A stretch of 64,000 nucleotides of DNA from Acestrorhynchus altus (GCA_034509495.1 CM067503.1:19264382-19328381); one strand, 5' to 3'. Positions 31,668-45,039 are shown, counted from the first letter of the stretch. Program-made: numbers and translations. The notes: generated from the sequence alone by a model not told the origin.

Positions 31668-33065
31668 ATGAGGCTGGTATTAGTGGTGTGTGTGATGTTC
31701 CTGGCTGTGTGTGAGTCTCGCAGGCTGGGCCGCTGTGAAGTCGCTCGCATTTTAAAGGCAGAGGGACTCGATGGCTTTGAGGGATTTGGACTTGGCAACT
31801 GTGAGTAAAAGCTTAGGTTTGATTTCTGATGTTCAATTTAGTTTAGCCTTTATAAACTTAATTCCACAGTAAAATAAGTGCTTCACCGGAACATCTAATT
31901 CATTCTCCTTATTATCTCACTAAGACATTGTTTCTTAACCCTGTTCTGGAATGCCCCAGCCCTGCTCCTAGCACACCTTCTTCAACTAATTAGCTCATTA
32001 ACAAGCCCTTTCAGAGTTGCAGGGGGGTGTGTTAAACCAGGGAATCCACTAAAATGTGCAGGGAATGGGGTTTCCAGAAGCACGGTTAAGAAACATTTGG
32101 ATTTGTCTCAAACGCAATTTATTGGTTAAGAAATGTTTGATGGTGTCCACAGTTTGACTCACTTCCAGAACTTTTTAAAAAAGTTCAGGTCCCATATCAT
32201 CGGTCCAAGTATCGGCCACTTGAAGTCTTGTTCAATTCCTCACTCCCTTTGCCAATCAATTGGAGGAAATCCCAAGGAATTTTCAATTGACTCAAATCAA
32301 TTGGCTAAGGACGTGAGGGGAACTAGGCCTTACTCCCAGTGACCAAAACTGGGAACTTTTAGGACCAGCTAATAATGGGTGCCCTTATGCTAGGTTTATT
32401 AGACTTGTAGAAAACTACAGAAGATTTTATTTTATTAACCCACATCTTTGCTGACCTCACCCTGTCCATCTACTGTAGATGTGTGCATGGCATTCTGGGA
32501 AAGCAAGTGGAAGACCCATAAGGTGCGGGACAGTGATGATGCAGGCAAGGACTATGGCATCTTCCAAATCAACAGCTTCAAGTGGTGTGAAGATGGCACC
32601 AGGGGTGGAAAGAACCTCTGCAGAATGCCCTGTGGAGGTAATGGAGATTTCATTAGTGACATACATTGCAGTCCACATTGCATATTTAAGAGTCTCCTGG
32701 TATTATAGTTCAGAGCTGAATATAGCAGTACTTCATATTGTTCAGAACCCATACAGTATCTGAATTTCTGCATTTTTTGATGGACATAAGAATAAACACG
32801 TCTTTCTTCTCTTAGATCTGCTAAATGATGATCTGAGGAAATCTGTTGAGTGTGTAAAGCTCATTGTCAGGATGGAAGGACTGAAGGCATGGTAAGAATT
32901 TGTAGAATTTATGTAACGTGATGCACAGAATCAGATGCGTGTGATTATATTTATCCTACATATATGAATTAATATTGTGATGTGACCGGCAGGAACACCT
33001 GGGACAAGTACTGCAATGGCAGAAAGCTGTCACGCTGGGTGAAGGGTTGTGATGTGAAACTGTGA
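31668..33065 (+). CDS. lyz: C-type lysozyme
   Basis: Four exons: 31668-31800, 32479-32637, 32816-32891 and 32993-33065; the phases join to give 146 residues, the usual lysozyme C gene structure. The N-terminus (MRLVLVVCVMFLAVC) is a signal peptide, with mature protein probably starting near RRLGRCEVA. The catalytic Glu is in CMAFWESKW and the catalytic Asp, 17 residues later, in GKDYGIFQINS. All eight cysteines are present (GRCE, YVCM, KWCE, NLCR, MPCG, VECV, KYCN, KGCD). The enzyme hydrolyses the beta-1,4 link between N-acetylmuramate and N-acetylglucosamine in bacterial wall. The loop corresponding to the calcium site of alpha-lactalbumin reads LNDDLRKS, lacking the last two aspartates, so calcium binding is not expected. 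A TATA box lies upstream and AATAAA at 33173 and about 33221. It looks intact and closely resembles other cypriniform and otophysan lyz proteins as I recall them. Confidence 0.95.
31925..32100. mobile_element. Short palindromic MITE in lyz intron 1
   Basis: The left arm TTTCTTAACCCTGTTCTGGA and the right arm GGTTTCCAGAAGCACGGTTAAGAAAC are inverted matches around CATTAACAAGCCCTTTCAGA. This is a common fish foldback element and is non-coding. Confidence 0.7.
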
Positions 33066-33399
33066 TCTGCTGGGAGAAAATCATAGAGCAGTACTGCTGC
33101 ATTATTACAATTGTTTCCATATTTCTTAATTTCATTAAGATTTTGGAATGTTCTTAAGATTTTCAAGGATACAATAAATCAATGTATTCAATAATATGAC
33201 GTGAACTTCAAAAGAGCTTCAATAAAGCTTTTTTTCACTTTTAGAGATCGATTTGTGCTTGTGTTGAGTTTCATAATTGACTAACATTTTCCACAATGGG
33301 AATTCTGGTTTTGCAGTCATGCCCACACAGACATGCATAAAATCACTTAAAGTCCACAGCCAATATGTAATATCCGTGTGTGTAAATTGATTACAAATT

Positions 33400-34095
33400 G
33401 ATGCTTGACCCATGATGGTAACAGGCCTGATTGTGGTCTGCTTCTTTATGAAGTCCACCCCCAACTCCTTGGTCTTGGTCACAATGATGAGCAGATGGTT
33501 CTTCACACAACACCCCACAAAGCTGCTCATTAGGTCTCTGTACTCACTTTTCTGTCCATCCCTGATGCACCTGAACATTTCTGAAGGTGGCATAGATCTG
33601 ACCTGTAATGGAGGTCTGTGGTGTATAGGGTGAAGAGGAAGGAGGGAAAGTAAAGTTCACATGTGGCTCGAGAACCAAATCACACAAAAACCTCAAAGTG
33701 ACTAAGTACAACATAAAGCGCATCCATAACTGGCAGCACATTTGCCAATATTGTAATGTAGAATATAGCAACCACTGCAACAGACTGGTAGATATCCAAC
33801 ATTTTGCTGCACACAGCAGGACCTGAGCTTCCTCAGAAAGCAGTCTGCTCATCCCTTTCTTGTACAAAGAATCAATGTTGGCCCTCCAGTCCAATTTGTT
33901 GTCCAGCAGGACACCCAGATATTTGTATCTGCCAACCAGCTCAGCGTTCTGACCCATAATGGTAACAGGCCGGATATATGTCTTCTTCCTTATGAAGTCC
34001 ACCACCATCTCCTCGATCTTGGTCACAACGATGAGCAACACTCCACAAAGCTGCTCACTAGGTCTCTGTATTCACTTTTCTGTCCATCCCTGATG
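33400..34095 (-). mobile_element. LINE reverse-transcriptase C-terminal fragment
   Basis: On the minus strand, about 34041-33800 encodes VVDFIRKKT, RPVTIMGQNAEL, YKYLGVLLDNKLDW and LYKKGMSRLLSEEAQVL, the typical distal RT region of fish L2/Rex-type LINEs. A second, partial copy of VTKTKELGVDF...RPVTIMGQ reads at about 33490-33400, so the fragment has an internal repeat. It is out of frame in places and lacks the catalytic domain. Confidence 0.75.
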
Positions 34096-35240
34096 TTTTT
34101 CATTAAATAGCAACGATATGTTTCTCCAATAAAGATTTCGTTCTTATTCTTTTAGAGCTGTAAGAGGAACAAATTCAGAACTTCACAAGTTCAAATTGCA
34201 CTTCTAACATTCTCATCACAGTTTTCCGCCAAAATCATACTGTTCATAGACAGCTGCGCAAGTCGTGCCCAAGAGCTGTTTATGTTTCATGTTTATAATC
34301 GGCTTCCCTCTCCAAACGGGGGTAAAATGTGTTTCTTTAATTAATTCTACCCTGAGCCACTGCAGTCATGATTGCAGTCATATCTGTAATTAGGGCTGTG
34401 ACGTGATGGGAGCAGTGAACTGATTAGTTTAATAGACACTGTAATTAACAGTTTTTTTTAGAGGGGATGCTGTTACTAATTGGGAAACAGGCTACGGCAC
34501 ATACTCGGCTCAAACCTTCTGCAGCGCTTCCATTGCACACTTATTTTTCCCTTAGCCTTTGCATAATATGCTCATCATCTGCTCTGCCAGATAATCTTTA
34601 TGATTTTTGGTTCTCTAAATTGATATATATATTCATATGTATTTCACTAGTTAATGTAGCTTCAGGTATTGGCACTAATCACCAAGCTGAGATGTTTTTC
34701 TGTCCAAAATTACATTTTAGCAGAGCGTGAAATCAATAAGTGAGAAATATCCCCCTGGGCAGCAGGTATAAAACATAGTTGTTTGTAATGAATGTAAAAT
34801 ATAAAGATTAGGAGGTTATAGTGTTTCAAGGGCACATGTCCTCAATTTGTCCTTTTTAAATTTTCCCTAAAGTCTCTTTCTGTTGTTTGATGTTTAACAT
34901 ACCAAAACAATCATAACATGACCAGCACATTCCAACCTTTCTCCTGTGCTGTTTTTGCTACTGTTACTAAGGGTGATATATTCAATTACCTCTATTTTAT
35001 CTGACAGTCAGTTCTGAAACACCCCTAACAATCCCAGTGTGATTGGGCAAGGTTGGTGTAGCATAGTGCATAACTAGGGGGACAAACTACAGTTCAATTC
35101 CCTGGGTGCTGAAGTTCACCACGATACACCAATGAAAGTAGTTAGGGAAGACTCCTAACACTACATTGCCCCCCTATGTAGCATAATTTGAACGTGAGTC
35201 ACTCTGGATGAGTGTCAGTCAAATGCTATATACACTCATC
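34096..35240. other. Intergenic, AT-rich
   Basis: No coding sequence. The stretch at about 34370-34560 is less repeat-like (TGATTAGTTTAATAGACACT, GTAATTAACAG), with homeodomain-type TAATTA cores; its conservation cannot be judged here. Confidence 0.35.
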
Positions 35241-35244
35241 TTAT

Positions 35245-35715
35245 GATCATATCACCACCCTTTTGTTTCTATACTCACTGTCTACCATACAGGAGCCCAT
35301 TGTAAGTGTATAATTACAGACTGTCATCCATCTGTTTCTCTACCTAACTTGATACCCTCCTTTCACCCCCATGTTCAAGACCCTGCAGGACCACCACAAA
35401 GCAGGTATCATTTGGATGGTGGATCATTTGAGTGTTTAAACACTATGTCCACACACTATCTACTCTTTTAAGCACTACTATTTGTCAGATCCACTCATAC
35501 CAGAACAACACACACTAACACACCACCTGAGAATGACCCACTTCCCATATAATACCTGCTCTGTGGTGGTCCTGTGGTGTCCTGACCATTGAATAACAGG
35601 GTGAAAGGAGACTAACAAAGTATGCAAAAAAAAAGAGATGGGCTACAGTCTGCAGTTATAGAGCTACACAGTGCTCCTGTATGATAAAATGGACAATATA
35701 ATGTTATGGCTTTAA
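35245..35715. mobile_element. Palindromic MITE, family C copy 2
   Basis: Left end TTTCTATACTCACTGTC, central block ATCCACTCATACCAGAACAA, then AATACCTGCTCTGTGGTGGT, GGTGAAAGGAGACTAACAAA and a right end ATAATGTTATGGCTTTAAC. The same order of motifs is seen at 28820-29400. Confidence 0.7.
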
Positions 35716-37115
35716 CACTGCCTGCTTCTGCAGCTTATCTTCTCTGTATGGACCCTTTAAGGGCATACTTTGTAAAAACTAAACCCAGGTGCGTAGATGT
35801 ATGACTTCCTTTTTTTTTTTTTGCAAAGTGTCCATCTTGTTAAGATAGTAAGAAGATCTGACAGCATTTAGTGTAAGAGATGGTTGAAACAAATGATCTA
35901 CTGACGCAAATGGTTACTGAAATCAATACTACTTTCCCCATTGATTTTACCTCCTCACTGAAATAGGCAATAGCGGAATATGGAATACCATTTTAGAGCC
36001 ACATTCAAATCAGACATAGTCACAATTATCCATTTATTTCATTTATGTAGCTGTCCCAAAAATATTACAAAGAGAAACGAACCTGTACAACTCTTCCAAT
36101 CCAAGCACACGTACAGAACACCCACTCTTGTAACCAGAAAACCTTATGTGTTTACCTTCATTTACAAGCAGACTGCCAACAGACAGATTTGAGTAGATAC
36201 ATTTATATGATGCAAGATATTCCTTTTTATATGACATACTTTTTAAAGAGGTATTTCTCCGTTTTATATATGCAGTTTTTAAAAGGTCAGGTGTACTGCA
36301 ATCAGCAATTATTACTAACTATATAATGACAAAAATGGCATTCCATGCAAAAACTGCATATATAATAGAGATCAGTATGGGTCTGGCAGAACATGAAACA
36401 AAACATATCATATAAAAATATCCACATTTGCGTAGGCTGCCTTGAATGACCAGGATTACCAGTAATGTGGTTAATAATGGCAATATTTCCCCATTTTAAA
36501 ACTGATGTTCACTTGAAGGAAATGAAACAGTACATGAAAAGGATTTACATTTGCTGTATTTTTCCTAAAATATCAGCCTATTTTTTTTTTTTTTATTAAA
36601 GCAGGCTTGCACTCAGAGGGATTTTCTTTTTGCCATTTTGTCACTGCTTAATTCGTTTTGTTGCAGCATTCAATTGCGGCGACTCTGTTTAGTGTCAGCT
36701 GAGACCCCAAAGTCCTCTTTTTATGTGAGTCCCATTCGCACTCATCTTAATTACAGCAACTTAATCACTCTCTCTGTTGTGGTGCCAATTAGTGGCCTCC
36801 CCTCTGCAACTGACTGCACTGATCACTCTCTCTGATAGAGAGGAGGATGAGAGGAGGAGACTGAAGAAGTGAGTGCTGTTAGAGAAGAGGGTTTTGGGGT
36901 AAAAAACAAAATTGAGGTGATATAAATAATTGGGGGGCAGTCAAAACATTTGACAAAACATCGCAGAACAGTGCAGAATACGACAGTGATAACACTGGGA
37001 TGCAATTTACCTTGCATTAGAAGACCACATACAACTTACAACTGGACAAACAAGTGTATAGACTGAAGTGTAGCATCTGCAAGGCCTGTTTTCATTTTGA
37101 GAAGATCCGAGTTTC
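35716..37115. other. chodl 3' flank
   Basis: Contains a poly(T) run at about 35810-35822 and a poly(T) run near 36582-36595. The block at 36600-36840 is of higher complexity (GCTTAATTCGTTTTGTTGCA, TTAATTACAGCAACTTAATC) and might be regulatory. No gene seen. Confidence 0.35.
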
Positions 37116-37200
37116 TTAGACCTCCATTGCACTGTCTGACTTCGGCGTCTTGGAAATCCACAACGTAGACTGGTTCACATTTGTTTTGGTCCGTGGTTTT
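37116..37200 (-). pseudogene. chodl: chodl last exon, intact cytoplasmic tail
   Basis: The acceptor TTTGTACAG precedes an open 28-codon frame that, joined to the AG left by the membrane exon, reads RKPRTKTNVNQSTLWISK and ends in the family's C-terminal MEV and TAA. A longer open frame over the same DNA (37293-37036) is in another phase and is not the product. Confidence 0.85.
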
Positions 37201-38014
37201 CTGTACAAAAGATGTCAAGAAATCAGAGTGAGTGCTATCTATTTTTTGACCTAATGTCTGTAAAGTTTGTAGTCTTAAACACATATTAATCAACAGTTCA
37301 GTGAAATATCTACATCACACACTTTTGCCCTTACAGCAAGTGGAATCCAACAACAAATACATATTTGGTGTCTCATGTTTGCTTCATTAATTTTGCACTC
37401 CAGCTACAATACGGGAATCTTGTGCCCTGCTAATTCGGATTATGTGGCCCAAAAAGTGCAGCCTAATCATCAGATGTTTACCTCATGCATGTTTCGGCTG
37501 GTTAAGCAATCTATCAGAAACTTTACCACAAACTGTTATCTAGAAAAATGTACAGATAGGCTTCCAGCTTGTGCAGCCCATGAACAAAAAAATCTAACTT
37601 CTTTCCACCATTTTCTTATAAACACATTATTCTTTTACTGGTCATTTTTAATACAGCTCCCAAATGCATGCATGTGGTTATTTGTCACAATTTCACAGCT
37701 GTTGTAAAATGAGTGAACTGGTGTTTATTGTGTCCCAGGAGACTTCATTATGAGGTTTCCGATAACAGCTGTAATTTAATATAAGCTGTCTACATGATTA
37801 TTTGATTTATCAGCTGCTGAAATCTGATAATGATCATGGTGTTGGTGTGCATGTAAACACACCCAGTGTTTGTGCTTACAAGGATATTTTTTTTATTTGT
37901 CATAAACATCTCTTGCTGTTAATTTTCATGAATATGTTGATGGACAACAGACAGTTATGCTCCATGGAGTAACTTTTTAAAAATAACACTCTGATGCCCC
38001 ATCAAACTTCCAAT

Positions 38015-38245
38015 AGGAGATTATAGAGCAGGGTTTCAATAATGTAGATGGATCTCAGTCAAAATGGCCAGTGAGGCTGCAGGTTTTCATTCTAAACAAC
38101 CAGCAGTAAAACCCAGCTCCTTTCATTTAATTAAACAATCTTCAAACAACAGATCAAATGAGTTCCCATTTGGCTGGAATGCAAACCTGCACACCTGCCC
38201 ATTTCGGACCCAGTCTGACACCCATGTTTTAAAGCTTTATAAGCC
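38015..38245. mobile_element. MITE in chodl intron
   Basis: The left arm GAGGCTGCAGGTTTTCATTC and the right arm GGCTGGAATGCAAACCTGCA are inverted copies of a common fish foldback repeat. Non-coding. Confidence 0.65.
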
Positions 38246-38329
38246 ACATATTGAAATACAGTGGGACAGTGACTGGTTTGAATAAAACCAGAAGAAATAA
38301 CAATCGTCGTGTTGAACACATAAGAACTT

Positions 38330-38575
38330 GTCCTCCGCCTTTAATCCATTGATGCAGTGAACACCCACATACAATCATTAATGAGCACATGCACATTAGG
38401 GGGAAATGGAGCACACATGGCTGAAGTAGAGGGCAGCTCTGGCTGTGGTGCCCAGGGAGCAGTTGGAGGTTAAGTGCCTTGCTTAAGGGAACTTCAGTCA
38501 TGTCTTCTGGTCTAAAGGATTGAGTCACCGACCTTCTGGTCACAAGAACACCCCTCTATCCTTCAGGCCAGTACA
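38330..38575 (+). mobile_element. SINE-like repeat
   Basis: CAGGGAGCAGTTGGAGGTTA, AGTGCCTTGCTTAAGGGAAC and CACCGACCTTCTGGTCACAA are diagnostic for a widespread otophysan SINE/LINE tail. Confidence 0.65.
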
Positions 38576-38819
38576 TGATCTGGCTCTATGTCTATGAAAA
38601 AGATCTACAACCACCAGCAACGTGTTTGAATTAGTTGAACCAGTTGAGTTGCACAACAAACCAGCAACACTATGGTTTTTGGGAAGAACTGTAGCTTTAA
38701 AATACCACATATGGACAAAGTGGACATGACGACATTTGGCTGAACTTTAAAAAGTGAGACAAAACAGAAATCCATTTGTCCCTTTAATTCTCTCAAATTA
38801 TTAGATTGAGTCTTGAACA

Positions 38820-39480
38820 TGATAGAGATTGTTAAAAAGAAGCCTTACAGCTGCTTAGAGCAAAGGGTGTTTACCCCGAGGACTTGACCATGCTCCAGGA
38901 AGCCTTTTACTGCCCACAGAGAGGCCTGTTAGTGCCAATGATTAAATGCATTGTCTGACGATGCCAGTCTGGCTGAGTGATCGAAAATATGTTAAAAAGA
39001 CATCACTCTGTGGTAGTGGGGGGCTAATAAACATAATGAATTACATAAACAAAGCACTCGGTAATGCCCTGCCAAGCTCAGGGGCTAAGGGGGGCTGGAC
39101 CAGGCTGTGTTTCATCAACTGACGAGAAAAGCAGTGCTTGCTTCAGCATTTGCCTGATTTCTGGTGGTGAGGATGCTGATGAGAAGTGAAGCTGAAGTTG
39201 GATCCTGTGCGTAGACTGCAATGTAAGGCAGCAGGTAGCCTGACTCTTACAGTGACTAATAATAGCAGGCCACCGCCAAGCTACACATATCCTTCAATAC
39301 TGCTTCTGTAAGCTCTGTGATTATTACGGACTAAGCTGTGTTCCAAACAAACAAATTCCATCAAAGTAAAAGCTTTATTCTGGCAGTGGAATGAAAAGCT
39401 AGTTGCTGTCATGCTTCTGTAACTGATTTCCACCACTGATTGCTTAGGAAGTGGCACAGATGCCATTAGCATCTGTTTAG
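38820..39480. other. Candidate non-coding regulatory block in chodl intron
   Basis: Repeat-free sequence of balanced composition with several homeodomain-like cores (CCAATGATTAAATGCATTG, CATAATGAATTACATAAAC). The call rests on composition only; conservation was not tested. Confidence 0.3.
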
Positions 39481-40260
39481 GGTCGTGTTCTTAGTGCTTT
39501 ACCATTACCCTAATTGTCTGATATGCTGCAGTATTCAAATTGGGTGTGTGATTACCATTGAATCAATACAGCACATTGACTGTAGAAAAGAGGGTGTGCA
39601 GTTATCATATACTATAATGTATTACTAAATTTTACCTGGTTTTCAACTTCTTCAGCACTCTTTGGTATGTTTTGCACTAGTATCTTTGCTTCTCAATGCT
39701 GGAAATGAATTACCTCATGAATTAACTGGGATAATCAAACATAGTCAAGCTAATATGTAACTACAAGCTTCTATTATGCTGGTTGCCTTTGAAGGGCAAG
39801 TTCACTGGATCACTGAGAGGCCTGGATGCCTAACATCAACATCTTATTCTAAGAGCATGCGTAGATCTTAGGGAAGATAATACCATTTTGCCATTTAAAA
39901 GAATCACTTGAACAAGTATATAGCAACATATAAACACATATAAACATCTACACTTATGTGTATTATAAGCTTAATGTAACAGTGGAAATAAGTTATGATG
40001 TGAAGTAGGTGTTATGACTAAAACCCTATATCTTGATATGCATAAGAAAAATGACAATATACAATACAATATAAATGATAATGACTTTACAAATTATAAT
40101 GTTACTGTGTCAGGATTTAATTGGAACACCAAAAAGACATCATGCTGTATATTTAAATAGTAACCTTAAATTGTGATGTTTCTGTGCTAGACATTTACTG
40201 TAGTCTGTACAGTGACATCCCTCTGAAAACCAAACCATCTCCACACAAACTCACTCACAT

Positions 40261-40268
40261 TTATCTAT

Positions 40269-40307
<39 letters not shown>

Positions 40308-40312
40308 TTTTT
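40261..40312. repeat. (TTTA)n microsatellite
   Basis: About 12 perfect TTTA tetranucleotides. Confidence 0.95.
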
Positions 40313-40560
40313 GGAATTTAATCATACACAGATGATAATATATGATATGGACATTTTTATATCTTGTACAAAATGTATGTTGATATATAAAAATGTTAGA
40401 TATATTGTCCATTCCTATGACTATAACATTAACTAAGGTGAAAACAGACAGATAGCATTTGTTGGTTTGTCATAAATACTTAAGGTATGATGTTTTTCTC
40501 AGTGTAAACTTGAAGCCACACCTTCAGTGGATTTTTTTGTATAGACATGTCTGGCATGGA

Positions 40561-40562
<2 letters not shown>

Positions 40563-40599
<37 letters not shown>
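40563..40599. repeat. (TA)n microsatellite
   Basis: Uninterrupted TA run of about 37 bp in a chodl intron. Confidence 0.95.
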
Positions 40600-40604
<5 letters not shown>

Positions 40605-42699
40605 CCTCCTAAATTGACCAAAATGTTCATCAATTCATTTGTATAGTTAGTGGCTCTTCTCTTTCTTTTAATTAGTCTAATTTCAACATAGCTCTGTATT
40701 CTCTGTATTCCTATGAACATGGACTGACTGAACTCTTCAGACAAACCCTAAGTTAACTAATCTACTTTTAATCCTTAATTTAAGTATTAAATGTACATTG
40801 TATTAATTATGCCAGACTTTGTATTTTAGACACCAATCAGAAGACCAGTGCACATACTTCCAGTTTGGTTCCCACTGTTTTGTTAATGTATTCATGTAAA
40901 TGATGTATGTTATCACCTCTTGCTCAACATCTGGAAGCAGCAGGTCCCTGAGGCCACAAGAATCAGCAGAAGGAGTGGAATCGTAGGGATTATTCATAAA
41001 TCATACCTTACCTACAGAGTTGAAAAAAATATATATTTAAACTTTGGACAGATATTCAAATGTTTTGGAAATTTTGGCTGCTATTGCCCAGGGTCCTACC
41101 ATCACATGAGGGTTTTCCATCTCCATGTAACCCAGGTGTTTTGTTTCTTCCTCATGGTCCGGATTATGAAATATCTGGTAGGCCTGTGAGCAGAGCAGAA
41201 GCAAAAACATGGTATAAATATGCATGTATCATGTCTGAATTAATTCATGATAAACTGCCATCCTGCTTCACCTGAATCACGACCTCCAGGCCTATCTCCG
41301 TGTTCTTTCACCAGATGGCTCTCTACATTATGGATGAAAACAACATTTAACACTGAAATAACCAACATGAATGAGAGAACACGTTCAGGTGGGTCGAATA
41401 AACTATTCACTAGGACTGCACGCTCTTATTCAGCAAGTGATTTTCAGTATGTACCTTTTCAGGATCTGTTGTTCAGCATATATTTCAGTATATTGTCACA
41501 CACATGCAAATAATGTATGTCATCTAGAAATCAAGGTAAAAGTATTTGATTTCCAGTTATTTTAGGCCATTTCTATTGGTCAGTTCATCATTATATTTAG
41601 AGTGTCCTTCCAGCATGGATGGACTGGCTATCAGGAGAAATGGGAAAAATTCCCAGAGACTCTGAGAGGGTGAATGGACAACTCCTGCCTCCCCACCCAT
41701 CAATCAAGAAAATAAAAATGATCCAAAATGCACCCCCACCATCAACTGAAATTGAGAAAGCCAACCCCATCTAAATGGACCTACACCAAGTGACCAAGTA
41801 AACTGAAAATTCCTCAACCCCTGGGTTAACAAGATGAAAATCCATCAAAAGAACCCCCCAACTCCAACTTACAACGCCCTACCTTCCAGAATATGTTGTA
41901 AAGTATGTGCTGAATGTGATGTTTCAGTATGTATTGTCTTAGAATGTGTCCTTCCAGAATGTATTGTTGATGATTTTTTGCTCCAGGAGGTGTGGGTTAT
42001 ACCTGGTTCATATTTGCAGATGAAATTGTGCTTCATGTTGCCTGTCATCATTCCACTGAGTAAGATATGGACCTCCCAAGCCATGGAGAGCGGTGGGCTG
42101 ATGATACATCACTACACAAGCCTCTCCTCCACATGATGGCTCATCATAGTACCAGTTCCTATAGACAAACATGATGCAGGAGATGAACAAGGGTGATCTC
42201 AGATAACGTGAGTCATTTGAGATAAGCTCACACTAGGCCCCTATATTACCTCATAATGTTCCAGGCACCTACCGTTACTTTTACTAAATGTAGACGATCA
42301 GTCAAGACAAACAGGTAAAGCAAACTTTTAAAATTTTGCAAACTGATTTTGATACACACCTGAACTCTGATACACTACCATCTGTCCATCTGTAGAGGTC
42401 AGGGCAGTGGGTAAAGCTTCCATGCTCCTGGGGGCTGTCAGTGTCCCGGTGCGTGTCAGGCCAGTCAGAAATCTCCATCAGCAATACTGGGGCCTCTGCC
42501 TGTTGTACTGCCAGTGGAGGTTGCTGAACTCTTGCAAGAGCGTTCAATGCGCTGCTCCTCAGCTCTCAATGCTCAGCAAGAGCCGTATCCACCTCACACG
42601 CCCTCAAGGCTTCATTGAAAGCCACACGACTCGTCATGTCCCTGAAGTAGGCAATCTTATAGCATGGCTTTTCAGGGCCGCCCTAGCACACTGTCTGAC

Positions 42700-44570
42700 C
42701 TACAGAGAGTCCAACAAATTCAGTTTAGTTCACAAAAGACCAGCAACTATTCTGAAACAGAATAATTCTAATTCTAAAAATTATTTTGAATCATTACTGT
42801 GAGGATTTGACTGTATTCAGCAACAAGAGTGTTGGTGGGATCAGGCTAATTACCACCCTACTTTATCTCCAATTCTCCAACTCCCTATCATTCCACCGCT
42901 CCACAGCTTTACATCCCCCTAAACTACTCTTGACATTAGGTACAGTATGCTTGGTACCAAAAGGTTCATGTTAATCTGCTCCAAAGGGTTAAATTCTCTT
43001 ATCAGTTCTTCTCTACAGGGATTAGAAAAGCTGATGGTGTGCATGTGCTCATCTTTTTCAGCAATTTTCACCATTTTGTATAGAAAGTCTCTCTATGCAC
43101 TCAAGTGTGAGCGTTTCTGTAGCTTTTAGAGTAAACAGGTTCTATGTTTTTCACTGAAGCATGTCAGTACTGTCTGCAATAACTGAAACTTGACACACAC
43201 ATCAGGTAACAATTGGGCAGCAAATACAGCCTTTTAAATATATATACATTTGATTCATACAATGTTGTAGGTAAAGACTATGTTTTTAGTAAAGTAGTCA
43301 AAATGCTTCTACTTGTGGTCTTGTTTCAATTTAGTCTGTTATAGAAATTATAATGCAACAAAATATGATTTTATATATTTTAAACATGTCAGGTGCATTG
43401 GTAGCATCATATATATTGTACCAGACACCCCTGGTAATAAAGTAAATGCACCCAACACTAGATTTATTACCCCTCAATTTTGGCTTATATCCACTTACCA
43501 TCAAGCTTATTAAAGACAAGATTCCATCAAATGTATTTCAATCAACCTCATACCTCAAATGTCAAAGACAAAAATCCTATGCATAATAAAGAAATCCAAA
43601 CAATCTTATTCCTTTTTCCCTTTTCCTGAACATTTCCTTGTGAATTAATGGCAATGTGATGTTAACAAACAACAAAATCAATTACCTACACCCTTAAAAT
43701 TTACAAACAAAAAGGGGTTCTTTGGAGTGCTGCTGAATAAGGTCTGTTTTTTTCTATATGCAGGGAAAACAGTTGTGTAAAGCCTCTGGGTTACTAGTGG
43801 TCCCACAATTATGTCATATGTTTTTTACCCTGTTTTAAAGGGGTTTTGATGTTTATTTTTTGTTTGTTTGTTTGTTTGTTTTGTGCCTGACTAAAGATTT
43901 CAACACATTGCTAAACCCCCTTTTTAAAAAGCCACTTTTTTCCCCACAATTACAAGTCAATGAGCCCTTTGTGTTTTGACTGCAACAATCAAAGTTAAAT
44001 GCATTAATAACCGAAGTAGCAATTAATAAATATCTGGACTTTAAAACAACTAATAGTGTCATACAGAGCCTATAAAACATTTTAATCCTGATTAAAATTG
44101 AGAGGCACTAATGGAAGTTGTATACTGTAAGTCAGGCATTTGAGGAGTTGCAGTGAATAATCTGCAGGGAAAATGGGAGAGTAAACTGTGGGACATAAAG
44201 TGAGAGGCCCATTTTGGGGTAAATCGTAAAGCAAGCAGATCCAGCTTGTAAAATTCTGTGGATGTGGAAATTGGTGATGCTCAGGAACTGAGGGAGGAGA
44301 ACTGTGATTAATACACAGTCTGTTAAAATCTAATAATAACATTGGCTCACTGCCCAGGAGGTACTTTAAATAATTGCGTTACAGATCTGCACTATCATCA
44401 CTTTAAGGACAGTAATGGGCCAGGGGCTAACCGGGAAGATCCGGACTCAGCAGTTTTCCAAACAACTTCCCCTTCCTCCATTTCTTCCTCCATGAATCCA
44501 GGAACATCATCCCAGCACAAGCCTGGACTCAGAGCTCCAAACTCTTTCCTTTTGTTTAATCAAACTGAGC
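42700..44570 (-). other. chodl: chodl intron 1, proximal part
   Basis: Non-coding. It holds a (TTTG)n run at 43857-43881; otherwise nothing recognised. Confidence 0.4.
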
Positions 44571-44573
44571 CCA

Positions 44574-44590
44574 TCTCTCTCTCTCTCTCT

Positions 44591-44622
<32 letters not shown>
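44574..44622. repeat. (TC)n microsatellite
   Basis: CT/TC run interrupted once (CTACTC) near 44594. Confidence 0.95.
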
Positions 44623-44976
44623 AATATATAAGAACGACATCCTATCACGGAATGAACAGTAACTTTTACACATAATTTTAATGATATCATTTATTCACAC
44701 ACACACAAAAAAAAAGTTTTCTATTACCAGCAGTTCCATGTAACCTAAAATTAATTGTAATAATAAGTATTATCAGTTTCATGTAATTTGTGCTCAAATA
44801 AGCTGAGGGAACATTCTTTTATTTATTTCAACACGAGACAAAACAGCCTGATGAGCACAACTGCATAATTCATGTCAGAGCTCAAATCTGTGCAAACTGA
44901 AATTCATTAAAAGTGCTTGGTAAGAGGTCTTTGCGGACCAAAACAAAATGCAAAGTATGGGGAGAAATTGAAATTG

Positions 44977-45023
<47 letters not shown>

Positions 45024-45039
45024 GAGATGAGTTTACAAA

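Noticed and set aside
37036..37293. An 85-codon minus-strand frame reading KCEPVYVVDFQDAEV.
   Set aside because: The same DNA in another phase is the last chodl exon with the conserved tail; the long frame is a shadow.
42407..42802. A 131-codon plus-strand frame.
   Set aside because: It is the antisense shadow of the chodl lectin exon, which is recognisable on the minus strand.
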